DNA from: Glutinoglossum americanum
Taxonomy: Eukaryota; Ascomycota; Geoglossomycetes; Geoglossales; Geoglossaceae
Length of the DNA stretch: 45,443 bases
Direction: 5' to 3'
Assembly (NCBI GenBank): GCA_020080175.1
Contig: JAGHQL010000200.1
Span: 1 to 45,443, forward strand
The translations under genes and the position numbers were made by a program. Shown here in pieces: positions 19,958 through 30,804 of the stretch (positions within the stretch are counted from its first letter, which is position 1; each line of letters starts with the position of its first letter). The notes below the pieces were generated by a model that was given only the letters and a program-made list of their open reading frames with translations, was not told the DNA's origin and did not search any database.

Positions 19958-20613
19958 CTATAGCTCTTCTGCAAGATCCTTGAGATTGCCGAATTCGGGT
20001 ACAAGCTCCGCCATGAGGTCCTCAACGCCGACCACATAACCACGTTTGATGTTGGCGGTTTCTCGATGCCAAGCCGTTCAATGCATCTTTTCTGTCAAAC
20101 GGCTGAAAAGATACAAAAGCCAAACTTTAGGGGCCTTCTCCTTGATGTATTGCATACGGCATATGTGCAGCCATATAGTCCTCACTGCCGATACAAGCAC
20201 CTTCGGCGACCCCTCCTTCAAATCTCCCTTCTCGGCGCTCCATTTGAACGTCCTGCCCCTGACATTTGTGCCATCTTCTAATTCGATTCGACAAGCCGTA
20301 TCCCGGCAATAACTTGTCTCGTAGGCTTCTAGAAGCTTTGCTTCCCTGGACGATTGAACTTCGTAAGCATGCCCTGGACCGTCGCACCTTGGGGGTCGCC
20401 TGAGAGAGCCGGGTATTGGCCCTAGAGCATGCAGCGATATCCGAGAATTTTAGCGGGCCGCAGCACTAGCTGACCTTAGAGGTTCAAGACCCTAGCAGGT
20501 ATTGCGGGGTCCATCAAGGTAACATAGAGGAAGTAGAGCTCCTTGCGGGAGGCGTAGCACAGGAGGTTCGGATCGGCTTCAAGGAAGGGTCCTTCAGAGA
20601 AACTTGCGCGCCA
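19958..20613 (-). pseudogene. AIG2-like (gamma-glutamylcyclotransferase-fold) pseudogene
   Basis: Reading the minus strand gives successive AIG2/GGCT-family blocks: LYFLYVTLMDPAIPARVL (family YGTLMDP, here V for G), RPAKILGYRCML-GQYPALSG, DPQGATVQG, then after a one-base frame change HAYEVQSSREAKLLEAYETS, CRIELEDGTNVRGRTFKW and a C-terminal helix region ending FGNLKDLAEEL. Lesions include a stop in place of Trp before GQYP (TGG to TAG), a TAA after VLNL, a TGA after EKMH and the frame change near 20373-20380. Intact members act on gamma-glutamyl peptides or are of unknown role; this copy cannot make a full protein. The stop types (G-to-A and C-to-T) fit RIP-like decay, as in the neighbouring relic. 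Confidence 0.7.
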
Positions 20614-22965
20614 TTACCGAAAGTGGTAAATTTTCTTTGCCAGATATGATAGCTGCTTGATGCTTGACTTGAAGATTTCAAGAACCTGGATTTTTGCTAT
20701 TACGTCAAAGCTCAGGACCTATAGCTGGCCAGCTTGTTAGCATGTAGTTAGAACATGGTTTACCAAGCAAAGCCTCCTAATCATAGTCTAATCCTAGTTT
20801 AGTCCTAGCCTGACATGCCACTTTAGCGACGTAGCCGGGGCACTTTATACTTCGTAATAAAGTTGGTATCGTTGGGCAAAACAATCCCTATACCCAATTC
20901 TTATATGATTGTCTCTGGAAATACTTTGCTTAAGATTGAGGATGTTTTTCTTAAAAGGTGTCTTAGAGTATTGGAGAAAGATGCCTAGTGAGAATATGTC
21001 TGGCGATGACACAGAAAGTGGAAAGATACTTCATAACGGATCTGGTGACGACCCGGAAGACACAGCAACCCTGAGGAAATATTGTGAATGATTTTGGGGT
21101 CGACAGGTCGATTGCGGCGCCTCCACGAGAAGGAAAGAAGCGGAAATAAGCCTTGTACTTAATATTAATAGCCTTACCATTGTTGGAGCAGCGACAACTT
21201 TAACTTTCGGAGGTTTGATTATTTAAACACACTGCCGGGACCACACGCGACCGTCAATTTTACGATCGGGGCATAACATTGATATAGCGAACACGGGTCC
21301 ATATCAAAAACGTTATCCCGTAGCGCCGGATCGGATTCCAAAGCTTTGTATTTGCCCTGGAGTGATTATAAAATCCACCACTACCGCCACATAAACTCCG
21401 GCTCAGAGGCGTCTTCGCTGGCAAACACCACAGCTGAGCTACTTGAAGAGAGTTCTTTAGCTAGTCGAATTGAATTGCCTGGCGAACCCACGTGTATGCT
21501 GTGCCTACGGGGGTATAGCCCAGGGCGAGGGAAGTCACCTCCTCCGGTGAAGACCTCTGTAGGGCCTACTCGTAGTTGGTTCGATGGTTGTCAGGGATGC
21601 GGCTAGTGTTGCTAAACCCGTTTCCACCTTCCCTTCGGGCAAAGCACTGACATCGCGGCTCCTTTCCGCGTGGATCTTAGTGACGTCATACGCGGCGATC
21701 CCCGCACCTCCTTTTTGGCGAGCCGCTGGCCTCATAAGGATGCCAGCGATCAGTTCATCTACCATATATCGTCAACGCATTGTATTTTATTGAACATTCT
21801 ATCCACGACCATACAGCGACCGTCAGACCTATATCCTAGCTGTGACTGTTATATCGTCCGTATAGCCGTTGGCACACTACCATTGCAACCCTACTGGTCC
21901 GCGCTCGGACCTGACAATAATTATTGTTATTGCAACGTACACTCGCCCTAAATCTTACACTTTTCAATGACATAGAATCCTAATCTTGCATTATTATAAC
22001 GTGCGAAAATGTATCCCAACTCACGTCCACCTAGCGACAGCAACAGCTTACCATCCATCACTTATGCTGATGCCTTAAGTCCATGATGTGGATGCCTGGG
22101 TATTTTGGGGGGTGTTGGTGCCTAAACCCCACATAACGCCAAACATAAAGACACTTACTGAGGTTCTCGCCGAACGTCCATTGGACCTGACAGCGATAAT
22201 GGAACCATGATAGCAAATGATCTGAGTCGTGTTAGGGGTATGGGATTTCGTCATAGATGCTTTTTTGGGAGGATTTACTGACCAAAATCGGGTTCCTCGA
22301 CGATGTCTTGACATTGGAGCCATAGCGAGATGCTCTAGGGACCGCCCTAGAAAGCGTGACACACTTCTACTGGTCTTGTCCGGGTCATTTACCGTCACCC
22401 GCAGATTTCAAAACTCGAACGCAGACTTCAAGTGCGATAAGTGCGGAACTAGGACTACCTGGAAGCGACGCTGAATTTCGATTGCCCGGCTGTAAACCGG
22501 AGTACACTGACCGGAGTTCTGGCCGGTCTGGCACGCCTTCGTAAGCCATTACCGGATATTCGGGCACGCGGCAGTTACTGAGAAAAATGTCCGTTCTTGG
22601 CCTCGTCTCAGGTATTTAGTGTGACCTTCGAACACGTTGACGCGGATTTTTACTTTTTTTACTTCCTTTTCGCCTTCTTTTTCCCAAAAGGTACATTCGG
22701 TGGCTTTCACCGGGTTCGCTGCTCAGCCGGTGTAGCTCACCGAGTGGAGCCTTGTCAAGAACCTCAAAATCCGGCCGGCACATTGGCTTGCGTGCTTGTG
22801 TGTAGGAGGCATTTATTATTTAGACCCCTTCGCTCTATTTCCAAACTTTTTCCGCACTGTTCGCTTTCTCGCCGCTAAAGTTTCTAATACAAACTGTCAT
22901 TTAAACCAGTATCTTAAAGATTATTATTCTATCGCTCATTTCGGATATTTACGGTCACGTGCACA
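20614..22965. other. Long gene-poor stretch with possible LTR remnant
   Basis: 2.3 kb without a supported gene. Open frames of 60-107 codons occur on both strands (for example 21535-21765 minus and 22075-22398 minus) but none is recognisable. The part at 21700-21800 shares a hairpin-like motif with the LTR family at 2.5-4 kb, listed separately. The last few hundred bases should hold the promoter of the gene at 22966. Confidence 0.4.
21714..21757 (-). repeat. Hairpin motif shared with the LTR family
   Basis: On the plus strand CGCTGGCCTCATAAGGATGC followed by CAGCGATCAGTTC resembles CGCTGGCCTCCTACTAGAGG followed by TCAGCGATCAGTTC in LTR copy A (2734-2774). Both can fold through CGCTGGC pairing with GCCAGCG or near it. 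This may mark an old, different LTR remnant, but the ends of such an element cannot be placed. Confidence 0.4.
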
Positions 22966-25893
22966 ATGCCCTCCAACGCTTTCTATTCTGGTCAGGGATA
23001 CTCAGTGGAAGCCTGGTCGTCCTTTGATAATGTGGACCCCTCAACGCCATCTAATAGTACGACCTCTCCTGGCGGATATGAAGGCGCCTTGTCGAACTCT
23101 GGTGAGGTGGACCTTTCAACGCCATCCAACAGCACCTCTTCTGGCCAAGGGTACGAAGGCTCCCGGTCGTACTCTGGTGAGATGGACCTTTCAACACCAT
23201 CCAACAGCACGACCTCTTCTGGCCAAGGGTACGAAGGCTCCCGATCGTACTCTGGTGAGATGGACCTTTCAACGCCATCCAACAGCACGACCTCTTCTGG
23301 CCAAGGGTACGAAGGCTCCCGGCCGTACTCTGGTGAGATGGACCTTTCAACGCCATCCAACAGCATGATCTCTTCTAGCCAAGGGCACGAAGGTGTCTGT
23401 CCGTCCTCTGATGATATGGGCCCGTTAACCCATACTGATTACAATTTCTCTTCTTGCCAAGGATGGACGGAGGACTGGCTGTGCTCAGGTGATGTCGGCC
23501 TGCTAACCCCATCTGATTGCGCTATCTCTTCCGGCCAAGGGTACGCGGGAGCCTTACCCTACCCCAATGGCGTGGACATGTCGGCTCCAACTGAGGGTAG
23601 CGTCTCTACAGGCACGGAGAGCTGGCGAACCTCAGAGGATGCGAATATGTCATCTCCAACTGACGGCAGCTACACCAGCCATGGAGACACTTCCAGAACC
23701 TGGACGAATCAGGATGAGGACTATTTGGATGCGGGAACAGCTCCCCTCAGTCAGAATTTAGAGCCCTGGACTGATACTAGCAAACTGGGTCCATGGAACT
23801 CGAATGGTGGTCTTAGCTGGGCTCTATTGGAAATGCTCCGAGAGCCTGCAGTGCCACCCGCATCGATTCCTGCACCTGAGGGACGATCTTTAGTGAACGA
23901 GCTCCATGCTGAGAGTTTACCAAAGTATGACGTTTATCCACAAGTGGGTTATCACGAGCAGCATATCAGCAATACAAGTATCCGCGAGGTCGGTAACGGT
24001 GTTGCAAGCGCGGGACCGCCAGTACACCTTGGTGATTCGCCACAACATCCCTACCCACTTACAACCGCACATAGCCCAGGGCACGCCCATCCCCTGAACA
24101 GCTTGGAACCGTCTACTAGCCATGGAGGAAGATCCAGTCAAGTCGTCCTTGCTCAAGTCTCAGCTATATATCTCGTGCCTTTTCACGAGCCGGACAACCG
24201 TATAGGATCTAACGTGATGTACGGTCCTCTGCCCCCTCCCGTCCAAATGGCTACAGCTCGATCAAGGCCCTCACAGAACGGTTCTATGTCCGAGGGACAC
24301 ACCAAGAAAAGGCCTGGACGGAGGAGCCGTTTAGAACCGCAGCAGAGGAAAGATGCGCGTGCTGTCAGAAAGCGAGGAGCTTGCTTTGCATGCCACGAGT
24401 TGAACCAGAGGGTATGAATTTATACATCTCACTCTTTGCTTGGTACTTACAGATGCCACTAGTGCGACCCGACTCCAGGGGAGATGTGCAGGCCATGTCT
24501 AGCTAGAAAAAATAAACCGAGGGTATCCCAATGGGTCCTCTGTGACTTCACGCCATGGGCTAACCGATGGGCCCTAGTGTTACCTCGTAAGTTTCAGAAT
24601 GAAGCAACCCACGCTGTTCTAGTCGTTCACTATTCGCGTAGGCCATATTATCGGTCATCTCCAAGATCACGAGATGGAGAAATACTTAGCCAGCGCGGGG
24701 ATAGTGCCACTAGGTAATACCTTCAGAGTTGAGTGCACTTGGGGCTATGGTCCACCGTTGGTGATGGAAATGGAAGAAATATATACCTGCTTTAGAAGAT
24801 CATCCTCGTTTCGCCTTGATACAGATGAAGGAACTCATGAACATGTTAAAGGAGGCTTGGTACCTCTACAGATTGGCAAAGACGCGGACAAGAAATTTCG
24901 CGAACGTTATTTCCCTAGCCTAATCAGCCGGCCCCTCGAGGGCTTTCCGGAGTTTTTCCGCTCGGAAACGGGAGGGAGCGAGTTCCAGTCCAACCTCTTG
25001 AAAGTCATCTGCTGGCTCTATGGCACTTCCTTTGGAAAGGTTCTTTGCCCCTTCTAAGCATCTATTCGATCTCATCTCTAACGTGCTTTTGGATAGGAGA
25101 GCCCCGAACTCAAACGCGGCCTAGAGTTGCTTGTACTCGGTTTCTTCATGGGCCAAAATCTGTACCTTACTCCGGAATCCAGGTGGGAATTGGGAGGAAG
25201 GATGCATTTCTGGACGGATGACCCGGCCGAAAGATATCCTACCCCAGGTATCGCTCTACGCCAACTAAAACAGCGGCTCCGCCCAAAACTAGAAGACTTG
25301 ACGAAAGAAGTCCTAGCCGATATCCATAATTTATGTAAGCAGCATAAGAAGCAAAATTGGACAATCGCCTTTGCCGTATTGATCTTGTTTGCTCTCGTTT
25401 GTCAAGACTTACAGACATCGGCAATACTAGGTGGCATCTGGGAGGATAAAAACAAGGAGGATGAGCGGAATGGTTTGCCATATGATTATTCGGGTGCTTG
25501 GAAATGTATCAACGATATGGAGAACGAAGTCTTTAATGTTCTGGCAGGGTTTTTCAACAAGGGGTATCGGGGGTTTAAGCCTCTGGAAGGAGACTTCTCG
25601 GAGGACGCTAAAAGGGGTTTACATGAAGATTCAGTTGCCTTTGTCGAGAACATCCGCCGCCTCGCTACCGAAGGTAAGGAGAGCACTCACACTCCCAAAT
25701 CGACTATGCGCCGTTCCCATTGGCAAATTCACCTTGGAGGCTAGCTAACAAGAGAGTAGCTAAAGCAGAACGGAATCTCGTCCAAGGACAAGAGCGGGAG
25801 GGGCCTATTGACGAAATCCCACCCAGGCAATTTGCCGCACGAAATGTGTCGAGGCTGGTCCTAAAGCTCCTGCCTAACACGGGAGAATGGTAA
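22966..25893 (+). CDS. Repeat-rich protein with an atypical zinc-cluster-like motif
   Basis: Five exons (22966-24411, 24463-24586, 24642-25039, 25097-25673, 25760-25893) give 892 residues with all phases consistent. Residues 25-152 are a tandem array of five units of 25-26 residues (LSTPSNSTTSSGQGYEGSRS then YSGEMD), with weaker units to about 200. A basic stretch (KKRPGRRSRLEPQQRKDARA) leads to RKRGACFACHELNQRCDPTP and MCRPCLARKN: cysteines at 473, 476, 483, 491, 494 and 509, spaced C-X2-C-X6-C-X7-C-X2-C-X14-C. The first five match a fungal Zn2Cys6 cluster; the last spacing is longer than usual (6-8). It lies mid-protein, not at the N-terminus. The 380 residues after it are mostly globular, with one hydrophobic helix (TIAFAVLILFALV). 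A DNA-binding regulator is the best guess; targets are unknown. The third-exon join depends on an intron at 24587-24641 (GTAAGT...GTAG). Confidence 0.7.
23038..23421 (+). repeat. Coding minisatellite, 75-78 bp unit
   Basis: Five tandem units inside the first exon of the gene at 22966. The three central ones are nearly identical at DNA level (GGCCAAGGGTACGAAGGCTC and ATGGACCTTTCAAC recur), and the unit length is a multiple of three, so copy-number change keeps the frame. The array is also free of stops in one other plus frame and two minus frames, a by-product of the repetition. Confidence 0.9.
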
Positions 25894-27375
25894 AAAAGCC
25901 CAAGCAGCCTCCCTTGGCTTAGTCCCCGCCTTTCTTGCCTGTATCACTCGCTCTTGCAAGCTAAAGGAGTCTCTTATTTGTCACATCGACTTTTCCATCG
26001 GTCTCTTCGCCTACACGACGTTTCCTTGCGCCTTGATGCGAGTTTCGGACACCAGATCTTGGAGATAACCTCACGACCGACGCATGCGTGTGAATCCATG
26101 TTTTCGATTCGTATCAGAACGGCCCCTTGTGCATGTCCACAGCTTGCATACCTGTAGTCTGGTGGCTCCTTGGATGCAAGTACAACATACCTCTAATGGG
26201 CTTTTACTTCCTCTAGCTCTTAAGATGTCGCTCCTTTAGACCACTCTCCTAAAACGCTAGAAGGGGTCTACAGATTCCTAGCGGCAGATTACCAACCCCA
26301 GCATTTGTACCCTTTTTCATTTCATACCTCGATCTTCTTTGCTATTACGACCTCATGCGAATTTCTCTAAACAGCAATGCCCCGAACGAACTCACAACGA
26401 CAATCCGCACATGCTGTCGGATTCAACTCAGCTTTGTTTGACTTTATGTTTTATTTCTAACTTGTCTTAACGTATGATATTGTGGAATGGCTAGGGTGGG
26501 CGGCGTGTCGGTTGGGTCATTTGGGTCAGTATAAGGATGGAGGAGTTATGGTGGGAGTTCAGTCCGAGCGGGCGGTTGTGTTAGAGTCATTCTTTCGCTT
26601 GGTGACTGGTGTTATGGGTCCGGATGTCTGTTATAGCCAGCGTTGTTCGCGTTTCTAATTGAAAGTATTTGCTTGCTCTATGAACCGCAGTCTTGAATCG
26701 AAGATATTTTCGACCATCCTCAACACTTCTTTTGCGTCGGGAGCACTAGATACACTTTAAGGCGTCCGCCTCAAAGGTCGGATTATTCTCTGCGATCTGG
26801 GAATATTTGTATCCATGCTTACTCCAGCTACCGATCCCCGTTAATCACCACCTCCCAGTATGGCGCTGAAGGACTCTTAAAAAACGTGTTCCGAATCGCA
26901 ACGGCAGAGCTTAAGATGTACCAATTGTTCGGTTCCAGCAAGTGTAGGGAGCCAGCAGAATTAAAGTCGAGCAGCGTTCAGCCCCAGGTATAATCTTGCT
27001 AGCCAGCAAAGCCGCCAAAACAAAGTCCCGATTGAACCTCATTTTGACACAAGCTCCCATTTCTTCACCTCACTTGGGGATCCATCGATCCGAATATTAA
27101 TAGGAGATGAGCTTTGAGGTTACCAAATGATTAATCTCATCTAATAACCTTTCTATCTAAAACCCTTACGTTGTAAGGATACAAATATGGTGTTCTTTTA
27201 CACCCTCAGTACATGGGGTCAATGTAGCCGGCAAAGGTATTGATGAGACTCTCAGTAAGGACATTGGTAAAAAAAAACCTCACCCCAACGGTATCGAGTC
27301 TGGGAGCGGTACACGTCTTAAAAGGAACGGCTCCCCGGCTGCTCAAAGTATAAGGCCATGGAATGCTCTATACAA
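25894..27375. other. Intergenic stretch at the accessory/core boundary
   Basis: 1.5 kb between two convergent genes (the zinc-cluster-like gene and PIF1). No open frame above 67 codons, no repeat and no RNA gene that I can support. It separates the repeat-rich accessory half from the conserved half. Confidence 0.5.
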
Positions 27376-30204
27376 TTACGCAGTCATGCGCATCAACTCG
27401 GCCTCGTCTTCGAAGTAGTCATCGCCATCGTCAAAGGCATAAACCTTCTTTTCCGGTTTAAGGACGTTGTATAATTTGTTATAGAAACTTCTCACCTTTT
27501 CGTGTGCCATCACTTTGGCCGGGTCGAATCTTAAAACCTGGAGGCCCTCCTGGCGTGTCGCACGACTCAACGCAACATAAGCCTGGCCCTTTTCAAATAC
27601 CTTCCCAAGGTCGACCTTGACTCGTTCTAACGTCTGCCCTTGGGCCTTGTGAATAGAAAGAGCCCAGGCAAGGATGAGGGGGATCTGAGATCGAGAGGCT
27701 TGGATTTCCCCATTTGGTAGTTCACTTTTCCAGATCTCCGGAGAACAGAGTAGTTCTCTCGACGTCCCATCAGATATGATAAATTGAACAAGTGGCCACT
27801 TTCTTGCGGTATCAGCTGGGGCGTTCTTATTCAACATCGCTCTAAGCTTCCCCTTAGACCGGTCCATAGACTCGCCATCTGAGCCTAGATCTTCGCTGCC
27901 GCGGTGTTCGTCTTCGTTTCCATGATAGATGTCAAATGTCTTTTCATCCATGAAGCCGATAACCTTCCCTAACAGCCCATTGACAAGTGAATCGTCCATA
28001 TTCTTAATGAGCATAACCTGCGACCCCTGCTTCAATTCGATTGATGGAGGGGCCATGCAATTTGAGAGGAGTTTGTCGCGTTGTGCCTTATCTTTCATAG
28101 TCCCGCCATCCACGGCATCGAAAATGACACTCCGCCCTGGCAAGTTCCTCATGCGCGCGTTATTCGCGTTCTCTACCTCATATCGAGTGGGAAACCTTTG
28201 TTAAAGTGTTAGACTGGCACGATGTGAGAATGGGTAGAGACACACAATTCTGTAGCCTCTATGCCATCAGTATAACTAATAGGCCTAGAGAGTTTTCGAA
28301 AAGCTTCGATAGATGCTTGTGATAGCTTTCCCAACCGCATTTCATTAAGCATTTGAGCGAAGGCTGTCACATATTAACCACGGGATCCAAACAAGCATGA
28401 GGGGATGTCATTACCAGGATCCTTCTGTCGAAAAACTTGAGTAAGACCAATCGTATGCTCGAGGCAGGTGGACCAAGTTGCAGCCTCAAATGCGAATTTC
28501 GCGATCCTGCCATTGTCAGGCACTGGCGGCAGCTGGAAGTAGTCGCCGGTTATGATTAATTGAATTCCACCGAACGGGCGCCCGTTATTCCGCATAGCTC
28601 GTGCGACACCTTCTAGCTTGTCGAACAGGTCCGCGTCTACCATGGATATCTCATCAATGATAAGGACCTTGGTGCGTAACCACCGGGTCTTCGCCTTAAT
28701 ATTCCTCCTAACTTTCCTAACCAGATCCGGCACCGATTCTTTGCCGAGTCCGATACCACTAAAGCTGTGGAGGGTCTGTCCACCAACATTGCAAGCAGCC
28801 AGCCCTGTTGAGGCTGTCACAGCTACTCGATCCGATTCATTCCTAAATTTTGCACGGAGGCTTGAAATAATGCTCCCAAGTAGAGCGGATTTTCCGGTAC
28901 CTATGAGTGGTTAAACGATGGTAGAAGGAGCTGGCCGAGGGAGAAATACCTGCGGAGCCGGTGAAAAAAACACTCTTTCCCTTTTCCACAACAAGTTTTT
29001 TAACACGCCTTTGCTCATCGCTCAAAAATACTGTCACGACGGTCTTCTTCCTCTTTTCCTCGACGGCTTTCGCTTTATCCTCTTCGGTTGCCTCACTGGT
29101 CTTTACCAGTCTTTTGTTAGTCTGTCTTAGCCTCTTCTGCTCTTCCTTGACTTCATCGGCTGTCTTGTTCCATGGATGAGGATTTAAATTCGCATTGTTC
29201 TTTGGAAGGGGTGTGAACTGGGTATTCGACGAGTCATGACAATCAGACTTGATCCTCTTTGACATATGACCTGCAGCCGCTCTCCTTGACAGGGAATCGC
29301 AAGCGTTTTGCCCCACTTCTAGTTCATCCGCAGCATCCGTATTCAGCCATGGCAACGTCCGTCGCTTAGGTGGTAATCGATGTTCTACTGGAGACGATGA
29401 CCATGGAAGAGGTGCACTGCTGTCTGGTAAAGTGGCCTTGCCCTCACTAGTAGTTGGCAAAATAGGCTTAGGGATGATAGGTCGGCCAGGAGAGCTGTTA
29501 AAGTCTAATTCATCGTCATCGTCAAAATCGTTCTCGTCGAAGTAGACTCCCTGATATAATTTAGAGATGCTACTGTTGTAGCCTGGGGAAATAGATGCAA
29601 AAGGGGATGATTTCTCCCCAAAACAATCCTTCTTGTTTGGAATGCAAGATGTTGCGCCCAACTGTGATGCCGTTCGTTTAAGACCGTTAGACGATACCCC
29701 GTCGCGTCTCGTAGTGCTCACACTATTAAGAGCAGACTGTGCACTCAGCTTTAGTGCATTTGAGGTGACTGGACCCTTTCTTCCACTATGGTATGTCGAC
29801 AATTGGGAAGACTGTGGGGTAGCTTTGAACGCGTCCTCTATCGAAACTGGGCTGCTGGAAGGAAACAGTTGCTTGGCTAGGCTCGTTCTTTGCACTGGAG
29901 CAGCCTTGTTGGCACGCTCCACTGCACTTGAAAGCATTGAAACCATTTGGTTCGAATCTGGTCTTGTCGAGATAAAACTCCGCGAGGGGCTCTTAAGGGT
30001 GTCACGACCGATCAGGAGATATGCAATGCCGGTGGATTTGCTCGAGTCACAGCAGAGAGCGGGGAGGAACCGATGCCTAGCCAGCATACACCAACGCGAT
30101 AGCCCCAGGAGAGGCAGTGTAGGTGTGAAAGGAAAACCTGGCCCAGATTGGTGTTGGTGTAGTATTGGACGGAGACGCGACTTGCAAGACGCGAGGTTCT
30201 GCAT
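27376..30204 (-). CDS. PIF1: PIF1-family 5'-3' DNA helicase
   Basis: Four exons on the minus strand (28950-30204, 28415-28900, 28246-28363, 27376-28195) give 892 residues; introns are 49-51 nt. Residues 1-400 are a long poorly ordered N-terminal region. The helicase core has motif I GSAGTGKS (416-423, split by the first intron), [20 protein letters not shown], motif [19 protein letters not shown], motif [20 protein letters not shown], a Q-F-R motif ([10 protein letters not shown]), [15 protein letters not shown] and motif [21 protein letters not shown]1 unwinds G-quadruplexes and RNA-DNA hybrids, limits telomerase and keeps mitochondrial DNA stable. The first 55 residues are rich in Arg and Ser with almost no acidic residues, like a mitochondrial presequence; Met-87 and Met-90 could start a nuclear form, as in yeast. 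The C-terminus is acidic ([13 protein letters not shown]). Confidence 0.92.
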
Positions 30205-30804
30205 GCCAAGGAAAATGAAAACGTGACCTCCGCGTTATCCTAGTGAGCACCTTCGCGCTATCTTTTCCTCTAACATTGTAACCCCTTTAGGGAGTGCGTT
30301 TGGTATTATACAGTTGCGGGATATAAGACATACGCTGAGCTAACCCACAACCACAAATAATGAAGCTTTTGCCTAAATTAGTGCCTCAATTGTCAGTGCT
30401 GATATATGTTTTCTCACTGGCCAGCGGTGGGACACTAGTGGGCGGACTTGGCCCTCTGCAAGGTGTACGATTTTTGCTATGTTTAAACATGGATGAGTGC
30501 TTTGAGGCAGACACAGCAGAGGTAATTTGGAGATGCTGGATAGACAAATTCTCCACCCAATCAACCATGAACTGACCAAGTCGTTTATAGCAATAAAAAC
30601 TAAAGAATAAACCACAGTGAAGGGGCCTGAAGAGATTTTCTATTCACCCTAGGATAAGGTTGTTCCTAAGTACTTCAACCCTACCCAAGCCGCCTGAACG
30701 CCAAATTGCTCCTGTTGCGCCAAGTAAATACCATAAATTCACCCATAAAGCTACAAGACCTAGAAAGGACAGACACATTATAAAACCAAAATGCCCCGCT
30801 CCCG
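30205..30804. other. Intergenic stretch, PIF1 promoter side
   Basis: 600 bp between the end of the Med2-like gene and the PIF1 start, both on the minus strand. It should hold the PIF1 promoter and the Med2-like 3' UTR. A 71-codon plus-strand frame at 30360-30575 begins with a signal-peptide-like stretch, but its position in a promoter and the lack of any family make it weak. Confidence 0.45.

Noticed and set aside
22796-23368. 190-codon open frame overlapping the start of the zinc-cluster-like gene, and two minus-strand frames there
   Set aside because: They are open only because the 78-bp tandem repeat lacks stops in these frames; the frame from 22966 continues into a spliced protein.
30360-30575. 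71-codon frame with a signal-peptide-like start between PIF1 and the Med2-like gene
   Set aside because: It lies in the likely PIF1 promoter, has no recognisable mature domain and too few cysteines for a typical small secreted protein.
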